Source: Thalassospira tepidiphila MCCC 1A03514 (GTDB lineage: Bacteria; Pseudomonadota; Alphaproteobacteria; Rhodospirillales; Thalassospiraceae). Taken from it: a stretch of 64,000 bases of DNA. The notes beneath the pieces are model-generated. The model had not been told where the DNA came from. It did no database searches and saw nothing but the letters and a program-made list of their open reading frames with translations. The position numbers were made by a program, and so were the translations under genes. Of the stretch, positions 1-8,819 are shown piece by piece. Location: the NCBI RefSeq assembly GCF_001662875.1, contig NZ_JPVZ01000002.1, forward strand, positions 124,001 to 188,000, written 5' to 3'. How positions within the stretch are numbered: the stretch's first letter is position 1; the number at the start of each line of letters is the position of its first letter.

Positions 1-212
1 CCGGTAAAGGCAAAAACGACCGCAACCAGCACAATCAAAAGCGGCGTCACCGCAAGCCCGCCGCCACGCGGGGTCGGTACAGCGTGACTGGAACGGTGAT
101 TTGGCATATCAAGGATCGCCTTGCGCCGCAGATAGTTCAGAACCACCCACGTCAGCAACATCGAGCCGATCAGAAAGATGCTTGCAAAGGTCGCAAGTCC
201 GGCAAAAGTCAT
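1..212 (-). CDS. Polyprenyl-phosphate sugar-1-phosphate transferase (GT4, WecA/MraY-like), N-terminal part only
   Basis: Only the first 70 residues are inside the window; the gene runs off the left edge. The visible protein starts MTFAGLATFASIFLIG, giving a first membrane helix, followed by a cytoplasmic loop with LDMPNHRSSH and PTPRGGGLAV, then a second hydrophobic helix. The D-x-P-N-x-R-S-S-H...PRGGG loop is the usual first loop of glycosyltransferase family 4 enzymes (WecA, WbpL, TagO) that load a sugar phosphate onto undecaprenyl phosphate at the inner membrane for polysaccharide synthesis. The gene is divergent from rsmB. The start ATG is at 210-212; no strong ribosome site is seen. The precise sugar cannot be told from this fragment. 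Confidence 0.8.
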   Translation of the reverse strand, partial: MTFAGLATFASIFLIGSMLLTWVVLNYLRRKAILDMPNHRSSHAVPTPRGGGLAVTPLLIVLVAVVFAFT

Positions 213-429
213 CGTTGGATCGCCCTTGTCCCCATCAGATTGATCCACCTGGATTAGCCGGACCCATTCCCTATCGCAAGGCTTTTCACCCTGCCAGCCC
301 CACCATCCTGCCAACATTCCCGACACAGCCGCACAGAGCAGCCATGCCACGCAAAACCATGGTTGATGCTTTACAGTTTGCCATGCTGCGCTTAACTACA
401 GCACATAAACTAAAACCGGAGATATCCCT

Positions 430-1776
430 TTGGCAGAACGTCGTTCACGTCCATCCCCGCGCAATGCCCCCCGCAAACAGGCGGTAGAGGCACCCGATCC
501 GCGCATGCTTGCGCTTAAAACCCTGCAGGAACTGCGCGGCGGTGAAGTGACGTTGGACGAACTTCTGTCAAAGCATGGCTATGGCCTGCCGTCGCTTGAT
601 CGCAATTTCCTGCGTCAATTGCTTGGCACCACGCTCCGCCATCTGGGCGAAATTGATGCGGTGCTTGCCCCGCGTTATCAACCACCACAGGACCGGGTCG
701 CAGCACGCTTGACCAACATCCTGCGGCTTGGTGCGGCGCAATTGTTCTTTATGGATACGTCTGACTACGGTGCGGTCGACAGTACGGTCAATCTGGCGCG
801 TGATGCGGGTTTGCATAAATACACCAAACTGATCAATGCCGTTCTGCGTGGGCTGCAGCGTGACGGCTTTGAATGGCCGGAAGGCGTTGAAGATTGGCAG
901 CTCAACATCCCGGCATGGCTGCGCGGATCCTGGAAAAAGGCCTATGGCGCCGAGATCGCCCAGGGCATCGCCGAAGCAAGCCTTGGCCACGCGATGCTGG
1001 ATCTGTCGATCAAGGATCGCAGCCAGACCGCCGAGTGGGCGGAGAAGATGGATGGCATTGTCCTGCCGACCGGGTCGGTGCGGCTTGAACCGGGTCGTCG
1101 TATCCGCGATCTGCCGGGTTACAAGGATGGCGACTGGTGGGTGCAGGACGCAGCCGCCGCCATTCCGGCAACCCTGTTTTCGGCCTACAAGGACAAAACC
1201 ATCTATGACCTTTGCGCCGCACCGGGCGGCAAGACCATGCAGATTGCATCCCTTGGGGCGAGTGCAATTGCGGTCGATAAATCCGAAGGTCGCCTGAAAC
1301 GCGTGTTTGAAAACCTAGAGCGTGTATCGCTTGGTGCGGCTATTGTCACCGGCGATGCCACCGATCTTGCGCCTGATACGCCACGTGCCGATGCGGTTCT
1401 ATTGGACGCACCCTGTTCTGCGACCGGCACCATTCGCCGCCATCCGGACATTCTGCTGCGTCAGAATGACAAGCTGATGCAATCGCTTCTTCCCATTCAG
1501 ACCAAGCTGCTTAATCAGGCGGACAAGCTTTTGAATGTCGGTGGTGAGCTGATCTACTGCACCTGTTCGCTGCAACCCGAAGAAGGCGAATATCAGGTCA
1601 AATCGTTCCTGGCGGATCATCCGAACTATGAACGCAAAGCCATCACCGCCGACGAACTGGGTGGTTGGGATGAGGCGATCAACGATGCAGGTGAATTGCG
1701 CATTCTTCCAATCCATATGACCGATTTTGGCGGCATGGATGGCTTTTTCTGTGCCCGCCTTGTCAAAAAGTCCTGA
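430..1776 (+). CDS. rsmB: 16S rRNA (cytosine-C5) methyltransferase RsmB
   Basis: The 448-aa protein has an N-terminal NusB-like helical domain (about 25-150) and a C-terminal Rossmann methyltransferase domain. The SAM motif DLCAAPGGKT lies near residue 260, the catalytic LLDAPCSATG motif IV near 324 and the YCTCSLQPEEGE motif VI near 375; the two cysteines are those that m5C RNA methyltransferases use for catalysis and product release. Members methylate C967 of 16S rRNA. The start is a TTG preceded by GGAG at 418-421, eight bases away; no ATG fits the NusB-domain start. The family assignment is firm; equivalence to E. coli C967 is from family knowledge. Confidence 0.93.
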   Translation: MAERRSRPSPRNAPRKQAVEAPDPRMLALKTLQELRGGEVTLDELLSKHGYGLPSLDRNFLRQLLGTTLRHLGEIDAVLAPRYQPPQDRVAARLTNILRLGAAQLFFMDTSDYGAVDSTVNLARDAGLHKYTKLINAVLRGLQRDGFEWPEGVEDWQLNIPAWLRGSWKKAYGAEIAQGIAEASLGHAMLDLSIKDRSQTAEWAEKMDGIVLPTGSVRLEPGRRIRDLPGYKDGDWWVQDAAAAIPATLFSAYKDKTIYDLCAAPGGKTMQIASLGASAIAVDKSEGRLKRVFENLERVSLGAAIVTGDATDLAPDTPRADAVLLDAPCSATGTIRRHPDILLRQNDKLMQSLLPIQTKLLNQADKLLNVGGELIYCTCSLQPEEGEYQVKSFLADHPNYERKAITADELGGWDEAINDAGELRILPIHMTDFGGMDGFFCARLVKKS

Positions 1777-1908
1777 TTTTCCAACACAAGATCACGGTTT
1801 GACGCACACAAGGCAGCCATGAGTCCCATTCGGGTGACATAAGGGGCAATCTGGGGTATGAAGGCCGCGCATTTCCCATATCCCGCATTGCTTCAGGACC
1901 TGTGACGC

Positions 1909-2574
1909 ATGACCACGTCAAATATTAAAATCGCACCTTCGATCCTTTCGGCGGATTTCGCCCAGCTTGGCGTTGACGTCCGCGCTGTTGACGAAGCCGG
2001 TGCTGACTATATCCATATCGATGTGATGGATGGTCACTATGTACCGAACATCACGATTGGCCCGGACGTGGTCAAGGCGCTGCGCCCACACAGCGACAAG
2101 GTGTTTGATGTGCATCTGATGATCGCGCCTGTCGACCCCTATATCGAGGCATTTGCCAATGCCGGTTCTGACATCATCACGATCCACGCCGAAGCTGGCC
2201 CGCACCTGCATCGCTCGCTGCAGCTGATCAAGTCACTGGGCAAAAAGGCTGGTGTCTCGCTCAACCCGTCGACCCCGGAAAGCGTGATTGAATATGTCAT
2301 GGACATGGTCGATCTGGTTCTGGTTATGACCGTAAACCCGGGCTTTGGTGGCCAGAAATTCATTCCGAGCCAACTTGAGAAAATCAAACGCATCCGCAAG
2401 ATGATTGATGCCACCGGCCGCGATATCGACCTTGAAGTCGATGGTGGCGTAAACCCGGAAATCGCGCCCAAGGTTATCGAAGCTGGCGCCAATGTTCTGG
2501 TGGCTGGTTCCGCCACCTTCAAAGGCGGCCCGTCTGAATATGCCAACAACATCAAGGCTATCCGCGGCGCGTAA
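1909..2574 (+). CDS. rpe: Ribulose-phosphate 3-epimerase
   Basis: 221 aa, the normal length for this TIM-barrel enzyme, which interconverts ribulose-5-phosphate and xylulose-5-phosphate in the pentose phosphate and Calvin pathways. Visible motifs are APSILSADF at the N terminus, [13 protein letters not shown] (metal-binding His and the catalytic Asp), [12 protein letters not shown] and the LEVDGGV phosphate-binding segment near residue 180. It follows rsmB by 132 bp on the same strand and ends at a strong terminator. The ATG start has only a weak ribosome site upstream. Confidence 0.96.
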   Translation: MTTSNIKIAPSILSADFAQLGVDVRAVDEAGADYIHIDVMDGHYVPNITIGPDVVKALRPHSDKVFDVHLMIAPVDPYIEAFANAGSDIITIHAEAGPHLHRSLQLIKSLGKKAGVSLNPSTPESVIEYVMDMVDLVLVMTVNPGFGGQKFIPSQLEKIKRIRKMIDATGRDIDLEVDGGVNPEIAPKVIEAGANVLVAGSATFKGGPSEYANNIKAIRGA

Positions 2575-2607
2575 CTCGCTGCCTTGCTGATCGCAAAAAC
2601 AAAAAAA

Positions 2608-2635
2608 GGCCGGGGCACAATGCTCCGGCCTTTTT
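2608..2635 (+). terminator. Rho-independent terminator after rpe
   Basis: A 10-bp stem (GGCCGGGGCA with TGCTCCGGCC, one G-T pair) closes a 3-base loop and runs into TTTTT. An A-tract on the 5' side (2601-2607) means it can also stop transcription arriving from the convergent DUF1674 gene. Confidence 0.9.
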
Positions 2636-2660
2636 CGTGTCTGCTTTAAGCGCGTTCAGA

Positions 2661-2924
2661 TCAGAAATCTATGCAGCGGCCCTTGTTTTCCCAATCGCCA
2701 AAGCGGGTCGGCTCCGGACCTTTGGGTCCGCCAATCTCGCGGGCCTTGGCGGCGGCTTCCTTGGCGGCCTTGGCTTCGGCAAGCGCATTGATTGCATCCT
2801 GAGACAGTTGTGGTGCGGCTTCCGCCCCCGCAATCTCATCAGGTGCCGGATTTGTATCGGCCTGCGGCTCTGCCTTTTCCTTGGGTACTTCGTGGATGAC
2901 GGTTTCACGGAATTTTCCAGCCAT
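2661..2924 (-). CDS. DUF1674 family protein, succinate dehydrogenase assembly factor 4-like
   Basis: 87 aa. The C-terminal block GGPKGPEPTRFGDWENKG followed by RCIDF is the hallmark of DUF1674; eukaryotic members (SDHAF4/Sdh8) bind flavinylated SdhA and protect it during succinate dehydrogenase assembly. The N-terminal two thirds is a low-complexity Ala/Glu/Lys region probably without fixed structure. The ATG lies only six bases after the TAA of the upstream methyltransferase gene, with the AAGGAAAG ribosome site overlapping that stop, so the two are translationally coupled. It converges on rpe. Function in bacteria is inferred from the eukaryotic family. Confidence 0.85.
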   Translation of the reverse strand: MAGKFRETVIHEVPKEKAEPQADTNPAPDEIAGAEAAPQLSQDAINALAEAKAAKEAAAKAREIGGPKGPEPTRFGDWENKGRCIDF

Positions 2925-2930
2925 CTTTCC

Positions 2931-3692
2931 TTATCCTGAAATGCTTCTGAGTTTGGAGTTTAGTGCAGCCAGTCTGTTCTGCAGACCATACGGAAGCAAT
3001 TTCACGATAGACTTCCGGAGCTTGAAGATCGGAGGTGCAATATCCGGAATTTTAGCATTCGCATCGACCTTGGTTGCCTTGATCGCTTCCGGCAATTTGT
3101 TAGCAACTGTCTGCTTCACATATAGAACAATGTTGTAGCGATACCAAAATGAAACATCGTGAAAGCCCTTCAATTTCGGGCGGATACAATCATATGCTTC
3201 ATAGCCTTCGTCACGGAAGAACGAGCGCCACTCGTCGTACTCCCGCTCGTTCATATGAAACTCCCCTCCCTGCCCAGGAGGAGCGGCCGAGAAAATCACA
3301 ACATCGGAGTGGCGGGTGAGGGATTGCACGAATTGGCGAGAGCTCTCAGGGCTGAGATGCTCAGCAACCTCCAGGCTACACGCCACGTCGAAACGGCGCC
3401 CAAGATCAACTGCTTCATCCAGATTGCGTGCAAAAAACGCCTCTTTGGAAATGTGAAGAGCATCAGTATTGACGTAATCACCATCAACACCGACAACATC
3501 TTCAACACCATTTAGTAACCAGCACTTCAACCAAACGCCCTCAGCACAGCCAAAATCGGCAACACTTTTACAAAACGGCAGAAGTTCTCTGAAAACCGGC
3601 ACAACCTTTTGTGCTGATTTCCATGAGATCCCCGATGTATAGGCGAAAAAATCATCGTCATATACGTTTTTGTAGTTCTCAGCGCCCGACAT
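2931..3692 (-). CDS. Class I SAM-dependent methyltransferase, substrate unknown
   Basis: 253 aa. The SAM-binding motif VADFGCAEGVWL sits near residue 43, followed by VVGVDGDY (acidic residue for the SAM ribose) and FDVACSLEVAEHL (motif IV/V region of Methyltransf_11/23 families). The C-terminal 80 residues are basic and have no family I recognise. An AGGTGA ribosome site precedes the ATG. The DNA is visibly richer in A/T than its neighbours (one sampled 60-base line is 45% G+C against 60% in tex), which suggests later acquisition. Related proteins often occur in surface-polysaccharide loci, but nothing here fixes the substrate. Confidence 0.8.
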   Translation of the reverse strand: MSGAENYKNVYDDDFFAYTSGISWKSAQKVVPVFRELLPFCKSVADFGCAEGVWLKCWLLNGVEDVVGVDGDYVNTDALHISKEAFFARNLDEAVDLGRRFDVACSLEVAEHLSPESSRQFVQSLTRHSDVVIFSAAPPGQGGEFHMNEREYDEWRSFFRDEGYEAYDCIRPKLKGFHDVSFWYRYNIVLYVKQTVANKLPEAIKATKVDANAKIPDIAPPIFKLRKSIVKLLPYGLQNRLAALNSKLRSISG

Positions 3693-3927
3693 TAACTGTT
3701 CACCTGATTTTTAGCCTTAGTTCAAAGCACAGGAATAGCGCCCCGATGCGAAATCGGCAAGCTTCAAGCAGATCAGTATGACATGCACAAACCCACATGA
3801 TTTCAGGCCTTTGGAATCAAACAGGGAATCCTGATGTGGATGCGGACAAAAATTTGGGGAAAACAGACTCTTTCCCGGCGCGCTCAAAGCCGCTATTCCA
3901 AGCGTACGAGCAAAACAAGGAGAAACC

Positions 3928-6291
3928 ATGCGTCCAATTCCACAGCGTATCGCCGAAGAACTTTCGGTTCGTCCGGAACAGGTCATTGCCACCATCGAGA
4001 TGCTTAATGAAGGCTCCACCGTTCCGTTCATCGCCCGTTACCGTAAAGAAAAAACCGGCGGGCTTGATGACACCCAACTTCGTACGCTGGAAGAACGCCT
4101 GCGCTATCTGACCGAGCTTGAAGAACGTCGCGCATCCGTGCTTGAAAGCATCCGCGAACAGGAAAAGCTGACGCCGGAACTTGAGGCCGCGATCAACGAG
4201 GCAGACACCAAGACACGTCTTGAAGATCTTTACCTGCCCTATAAGAAAAAGCGCCGCACCAAGGCCCAGATTGCCCGCGAAGCCGGGTTGGAGCCGCTGG
4301 CAGATGCACTGTTTAACGACCCGACGCTTGATCCGGAAACCGAAGCCGCCAAATTCGTTGATGCCGAAAAAGGTGTTGAGGACACCAAGGCTGCCCTTGA
4401 TGGTGCGCGCCAGATCCTGATGGAACGCTTTGCCGAGGATGCCGACCTTGTTGCCAAGCTGCGTAACCATCTCTGGAATGAAGGTGAAATCACCGCATCG
4501 GTGATCGAGGGCAAACAGGCCGAAGGTGCCAAGTTCTCGGACTATTTCGAGCATTCCGAAAAAATCAAAACCTGTCCGTCACACCGGGCACTGGCGCTTT
4601 TCCGGGGTCGCAACGAAGATATCCTGCAACTGAAACTGACCCTTGGCAAAGAAGACGAAGACCGTCCGCGCAGTCAGCCGGGCCGCGCCGAAGTCATGAT
4701 TGCCGCCCATGTCGGTATTGCCGACAAGGGTCGGGCGGCGGATAAGTGGCTGATGGATACTGTGCGCTGGACCTGGCGCGTCAAACTGTCGCTGTCGATT
4801 GAGCTGGATCTGTTTGGCACCCTTCGTGACTCCGCCGAGGAAGGTGCCATCAAGGTCTTTGCCGACAACCTGAAAGACCTGTTGCTCGCCGCCCCCGCCG
4901 GGCAAAAAGCCACCATGGGTCTTGATCCGGGTGTGCGTACCGGGGTCAAGGTCGCAGTGGTTGATGCCACGGGCAAGCTGGTCGATACCGCAACGGTTTA
5001 TCCCTTCCAGCCACGCAATGACGTCGAAGGCGCGATCAACACCATGGCCGCACTGGCGGCCCGCCATCAGATCGAACTGATCGCGATTGGTAACGGGACG
5101 TTTTCACGTGAAACCGACGAACTCGCCGGTCAGATGCTTAAACGCTTCCCAGCACTCAAGGCCACCAAGGTGATCGTCAACGAAGCCGGTGCGTCTGTTT
5201 ATTCCGCATCGCAGTTTGCCGCAGAAGAATTCCCCGACCTTGATGTTTCGCTCCGTGGTGCAGCCTCGATCGCACGCCGCCTGCAAGACCCGCTGGCAGA
5301 ACTGGTGAAGATCGAGCCGAAATCCATCGGGGTCGGGCAATATCAGCATGACGTATCGGAAACCAAACTGGCCCGGTCGCTTGATGCCGTGGTTGAGGAT
5401 TGCGTGAACGGTGTCGGCGTTGACCTTAACACCGCCTCCATCCCGCTTTTGACCCGTGTGGCAGGCCTGACCGAAACGCTGGCGCGCAATATTGTTGGGT
5501 ATCGCGACTCCAATGGCGCGTTCCAATCGCGTGCGGATCTTAAAAAGGTCGAGCGTCTTGGACCAAAGGCGTTCGAGCAATGTGCGGGCTTTTTGCGCAT
5601 TCGTGGTGCGAATAACCCGCTTGATGCATCGGCTGTGCACCCGGAAGCCTATCCGCTGGTCGAAAAGATCAGTACCAAGGCCGCCAAGCCGTTGGCTGAA
5701 CTGATCGGCGATTCGGCCTTTATCAAGACACTCCGCCCCGAAGATTTCGCCGATGACACATTCGGTGTTCCGACCATCCGCGACATCATTGCCGAGCTCG
5801 ACAAACCCGGCCGTGACCCGCGGCCGGAATTCAAAACCGCCAAATTCACCGAAGGTGTCAACGAGATCAAGGATCTACGTACCGGCATGAAACTTGAAGG
5901 TACGGTCACCAACGTCACCAACTTTGGGGCGTTTGTTGATATTGGTGTGCATCAGGATGGCCTTGTCCATATTTCCCAACTTGCTGACAAGTTCGTCGAA
6001 GATCCCCGTCAGGTGGTCAAGGCCGGTCAGATTGTGTCGGTCACTGTCATGGAAGTTGATGCGCCGCGCAAACGTATCGGGCTTTCGATGAAATCCGCAC
6101 CGGATTACGAAGCCACACGTGAAAAGCGCGCCGACAATCGCGGCGATGCACCGCGCGGCAACCGTCCGCAGCATTCATCAGGCCCGCGCCATCAGGGCGG
6201 CCAAGGTCGTGGCAATGCCGGTGGCAACGCTGGCGGTGATGGCGGTGCAATGGCCGCCGCACTCAAGGCCGCGATGGAACGTCGCAAGTAA
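3928..6291 (+). CDS. tex: Tex family transcription accessory / S1 RNA-binding protein
   Basis: 787 aa, full length for Tex. Domains in order: N-terminal helical Tex_N region (1-190), HtH/linker, YqgF RNase-H-like domain beginning at [16 protein letters not shown] (about 330), helix-hairpin-helix DNA-binding repeats around [16 protein letters not shown] (about 497-560), and an S1 RNA-binding domain with [18 protein letters not shown] and DGLVHISQL (about 650-720). The last 55 residues are an Arg/Gly/Asn/His-rich tail. GVGQYQHDV is the conserved block before the HhH region. A textbook AAGGAGAAACC ribosome site precedes the ATG. Tex proteins bind nucleic acids and influence transcription; the exact cellular role is still loosely defined. 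Confidence 0.95.
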   Translation: MRPIPQRIAEELSVRPEQVIATIEMLNEGSTVPFIARYRKEKTGGLDDTQLRTLEERLRYLTELEERRASVLESIREQEKLTPELEAAINEADTKTRLEDLYLPYKKKRRTKAQIAREAGLEPLADALFNDPTLDPETEAAKFVDAEKGVEDTKAALDGARQILMERFAEDADLVAKLRNHLWNEGEITASVIEGKQAEGAKFSDYFEHSEKIKTCPSHRALALFRGRNEDILQLKLTLGKEDEDRPRSQPGRAEVMIAAHVGIADKGRAADKWLMDTVRWTWRVKLSLSIELDLFGTLRDSAEEGAIKVFADNLKDLLLAAPAGQKATMGLDPGVRTGVKVAVVDATGKLVDTATVYPFQPRNDVEGAINTMAALAARHQIELIAIGNGTFSRETDELAGQMLKRFPALKATKVIVNEAGASVYSASQFAAEEFPDLDVSLRGAASIARRLQDPLAELVKIEPKSIGVGQYQHDVSETKLARSLDAVVEDCVNGVGVDLNTASIPLLTRVAGLTETLARNIVGYRDSNGAFQSRADLKKVERLGPKAFEQCAGFLRIRGANNPLDASAVHPEAYPLVEKISTKAAKPLAELIGDSAFIKTLRPEDFADDTFGVPTIRDIIAELDKPGRDPRPEFKTAKFTEGVNEIKDLRTGMKLEGTVTNVTNFGAFVDIGVHQDGLVHISQLADKFVEDPRQVVKAGQIVSVTVMEVDAPRKRIGLSMKSAPDYEATREKRADNRGDAPRGNRPQHSSGPRHQGGQGRGNAGGNAGGDGGAMAAALKAAMERRK

Positions 6292-6311
6292 CCTGTCGCA
6301 AAAAGTCTTCG

Positions 6312-6347
6312 AAACGGCGGGATGGCATATACCATTCCGCCGTTTTT
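6312..6347 (+). terminator. Rho-independent terminator after tex
   Basis: A stem of about 14 bp (AAACGGCGGGATGG with CCATTCCGCCGTTT, one G-T pair) around a 6-base loop, followed by an uninterrupted T run. It separates tex from the thiamine riboswitch leader. Confidence 0.9.
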
Positions 6348-6404
6348 CTTTTGCCCAATCATGCCGATTGGATGAATTGACAGAAGACGGTTTAAAACCC
6401 ATGT

Positions 6405-6503
6405 TGAGCACTCACCAAGGGGAGCCCCGACAAGGGGGCTGAGAAACTGCCGCGCAGTGACCCTTTGAACCTGATCCAGTTCATACTGGCGTAGGGACGG
6501 TGC
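6405..6503 (+). promoter_or_regulatory. TPP (THI-box) riboswitch aptamer
   Basis: All conserved parts of the thiamine pyrophosphate aptamer are present in order: the P2 pairing GGGGAGCCCC/GGGGGCTGAGA with the invariant CTGAGA at 6439-6444, a P3 hairpin ACTGC-cgc-GCAGT, then ACCCTTTGAACCTGATCC, the P5 hairpin CCAGT-tcat-ACTGG, and the GCGTAGGGA closure of P4. A short CACC/GGTG helix can form P1. It lies 80 bp ahead of thiM and so controls the thiM-thiE salvage operon; binding of TPP is expected to repress. Confidence 0.96.
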
Positions 6504-6549
6504 GAACGCGGATCACGACGTTTTCCATCTTTCCGACTTCGAACTGGGT

Positions 6550-6577
6550 CTCCATACGCAAAGTTTCTGCATTGGAG
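6550..6577 (+). promoter_or_regulatory. Shine-Dalgarno-sequestering hairpin downstream of the TPP aptamer
   Basis: CTCCA at 6550-6554 pairs with TGGAG at 6573-6577, which is the thiM ribosome site (GGAG, seven bases before the ATG); an inner GCA/TGC pair strengthens it. No T-run follows, so control is probably translational rather than by termination. The pairing is read directly; its coupling to TPP binding is inferred. Confidence 0.6.
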
Positions 6578-6584
6578 CCTCGAC

Positions 6585-7394
6585 ATGACGACTGAAACCT
6601 CCCAGACCGCGACTGATCTTTTTGAACGCATGCGTGCCACCAATCCGTTGGTTCAGTGCATCACCAACTATGTTGCGATGAACTATGCTGCCAATGTTTT
6701 ACTGGCCGCTGGCGCCTCACCCGCGATGGTTCACACACCAGAAGAATCCGGTGAATTTGCTGCGATTGCCGGGGCTCTCACGGTCAATATCGGCACCCTT
6801 TCGCCCAACTGGGTCGAAGGCATGATTGCCGCGGCCAAGGCAGCCAATAGAGCTGGCAAGCCATGGGTGCTTGATCCGGTGGCGCATTTTGCCACCGGGT
6901 ATCGCCGCGATGCCGTGGCAGAGCTTTTGAAACTCAAACCCACCGTCATTCGCGGCAACGCATCGGAAATCATTGCGCTTGGCGGCGGCCAAAGTGCTGG
7001 TCAGGGTGTCGATAGTGGCGATCCGGTCGAACAGGCTGAAGAAGCCGCACGCGGCCTTGCCATCGCACAAGGTGCCATTGTTGCTGTTACGGGCGAGGTT
7101 GATTTTGTCACCGATGGCAAACGATCCGTGCGCATTGCCGGTGGATCGGACCTGATGCCGAAAGTCACCGCCACAGGCTGTTCGCTGACGGCGCTTGTTG
7201 GCGCCTATCTTGCGATTGCACCCGATCAGGCGTTTGAAGCCACCGTTGCCGCCCTTGGCAATTTTGCCGTGGCGGGCGAAATCGCCGCCAATACGGCAAA
7301 CGGCCCGGCATCCTTCATGACAGCCTTTATCGATGGCCTGCATCGCCTTGATGGCGCGACTTATGCCAAGAACCTTCGGATCAATGTTCTATGA
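6585..7394 (+). CDS. thiM: Hydroxyethylthiazole kinase ThiM
   Basis: 269 aa. It phosphorylates 4-methyl-5-(2-hydroxyethyl)thiazole for thiamine salvage. Visible family motifs are VQCITNYVAMNYAANVLLA (substrate pocket), the conserved MVHTPEE block, GNASEI and the anion-hole/catalytic segment TATGCSLTALVGAY with Cys199. Length is normal for the ribokinase-fold ThiM family. Its stop overlaps the thiE start by four bases (ATGA), so the two are translationally coupled. Expression is under the upstream TPP riboswitch. Confidence 0.96.
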   Translation: MTTETSQTATDLFERMRATNPLVQCITNYVAMNYAANVLLAAGASPAMVHTPEESGEFAAIAGALTVNIGTLSPNWVEGMIAAAKAANRAGKPWVLDPVAHFATGYRRDAVAELLKLKPTVIRGNASEIIALGGGQSAGQGVDSGDPVEQAEEAARGLAIAQGAIVAVTGEVDFVTDGKRSVRIAGGSDLMPKVTATGCSLTALVGAYLAIAPDQAFEATVAALGNFAVAGEIAANTANGPASFMTAFIDGLHRLDGATYAKNLRINVL

Positions 7395-8038
7395 AGTCGT
7401 TTGATCTGTCGCTTTATCTCGTGCTTGATCCCGATCTGTGTCGCGACCATTCGATGGTGGAAACCACGATGGCCGCGATTGCAGGCGGTGCCACCCTCAT
7501 TCAGCTGCGCGATAAAAAGGCCGGGACCGAGGGCCTCATTCGCGTTGGTCGGGAATTGATGAAGGCGATGGAAGGCACAAACGTGCCACTGATCGTGAAT
7601 GACGATATTGATGCCACCATTGCCATTGGTGCACATGGCCTGCATGTCGGTCAGGATGATCTGCCTTCGCAGATTGCCCGCGACCGCCTTGGCCCGGACA
7701 AGATTATCGGCCTTTCGATTGAAGGCGAAGATGTCGCGCAAAAGGTGGACAGCACGATTGTCGATTATGTCGGCATCGGCCCGATATTTGCCACCGCAAC
7801 CAAGCCCGACCATAAACCGGCGATCGGCTTTGACGGGCTTGAAAAACTGGTGCGGATGGTCGGCCTGCCATCGGTTGCGATTGGCGGGCTTAAGGGTGAA
7901 CACGCCCTGCCGGCACTTGAAAGCGGTGCTGACGGCATTGCCGTTGTCTCGGCGATTTGTGGTCAGACTGATCCCGAACAGGCCACCGCATATATCGCTA
8001 AAAAACTCAAATCAGCGCGGACCTATCTGTCGCAGTAA
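7391..8038 (+). CDS. thiE: Thiamine-phosphate synthase ThiE
   Basis: 215 aa TIM barrel joining thiazole phosphate and hydroxymethylpyrimidine diphosphate to thiamine phosphate. Motifs: LIQLRDKKAG (substrate-binding), VNDDIDATIAIGAHGLHVGQ, YVGIGPIFATATKPDH (diphosphate-binding region) and SVAIGGL near the C terminus. The ATG overlaps the thiM stop. With ThiM it forms a two-gene salvage unit; the de novo genes (thiC, thiG etc.) are not in this window. Confidence 0.95.
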   Translation: MKSFDLSLYLVLDPDLCRDHSMVETTMAAIAGGATLIQLRDKKAGTEGLIRVGRELMKAMEGTNVPLIVNDDIDATIAIGAHGLHVGQDDLPSQIARDRLGPDKIIGLSIEGEDVAQKVDSTIVDYVGIGPIFATATKPDHKPAIGFDGLEKLVRMVGLPSVAIGGLKGEHALPALESGADGIAVVSAICGQTDPEQATAYIAKKLKSARTYLSQ

Positions 8039-8084
8039 CCTTGGGCTTTCGCGGTTCCGATCTGCAATGATCAGGGCTGTTATA

Positions 8085-8112
8085 GGGCGCAAAACGCATG
8101 GCTGTTGCGCCC
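8085..8112 (+). terminator. Perfect 8-bp hairpin after thiE (weak terminator candidate)
   Basis: GGGCGCAA and TTGCGCCC form a perfect stem with a 12-base loop, 47 bp after the thiE stop. There is no T-run on either strand, so it could be an mRNA 3'-end stabiliser instead of an intrinsic terminator. Confidence 0.4.
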
Positions 8113-8217
8113 AAATAACAATGACCGGCACGGAAATGCCCCATTTGCGCCGTTAATTTTTCGGCTTCGTAGCGCAAGTTATCAGACATCAACCAAGAAC
8201 AACCGCGCGAGGAAGCC

Positions 8218-8523
8218 ATGCTGAGATCTCTGCGTAGTAAGCCGGTTGCCATTGCCCTGATTGGGCTTATGACGATCACGACAGCCGGGCTGGCTGCAAT
8301 CAAGGTCGCACCCAAACCGACCACCGACAGCGTTACCATCCATTCCGAAATGGTTCGCGGTGAAGTAACGTTGCGCCACCCGGATGGCACCATCGCCATC
8401 AGGCGTGATTGCGTCCGGTTCCCGTGCAAGATTGACATCTCGTCGCTTAAACGCGGGGACTACGATGTCACACTGACAAATGGCGACGAAAGCCAGAAGA
8501 TGGTAGGACTCTACAAAGAGTAG
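8218..8523 (+). CDS. Small secreted or membrane-anchored protein of unknown function
   Basis: 101 aa. Residues 9-27 (VAIALIGLMTITTAGLAAI) form one hydrophobic segment after a basic start, either a signal peptide or an N-terminal anchor. The rest is short beta-rich sequence with two cysteines in DCVRFPC that could form a disulfide in the periplasm, consistent with export. The ribosome site GAGGAAG precedes the ATG. No family recognised. It stands alone between thiE and sodB. Confidence 0.7.
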   Translation: MLRSLRSKPVAIALIGLMTITTAGLAAIKVAPKPTTDSVTIHSEMVRGEVTLRHPDGTIAIRRDCVRFPCKIDISSLKRGDYDVTLTNGDESQKMVGLYKE

Positions 8524-8657
8524 GCATCCCGCCTGCGCCACGACCCAAACCGTTCAAATTTTTCCGGAAAATCCGGGAACGTTTTGATGGCCTGAATGTT
8601 CATCATATATCGAACCATTCAAAGGTAATGTGGCGATGCGTTGCATAAACGCTCGTG

Positions 8658-8690
8658 CGTGCTAGATAAAGTAGCACGGGTAACGACCCG
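8658..8690 (+). other. Two overlapping alternative hairpins upstream of sodB
   Basis: CGTGCTA (8658-8664) pairs with TAGCACG (8672-8678); the last bases of that arm are also needed for a second hairpin, CGGGT-aacg-ACCCG (8677-8690). The two cannot both fully form. They lie 130 bp before the sodB start, in a 296-bp gap that otherwise shows no gene. Whether this region is transcribed is unknown. Confidence 0.35.
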
Positions 8691-8819
8691 GATGCGCCAG
8701 TCGGCCCTGCAACAAAGGTTTCCAAGATGTTGCACGGGATTTTCACTTTTATCGACGGCGCAAAAAGGGATATGTTGCGTTACCGCACAGATTAATAATG
8801 AAAGTCGAGGAACTGTATC

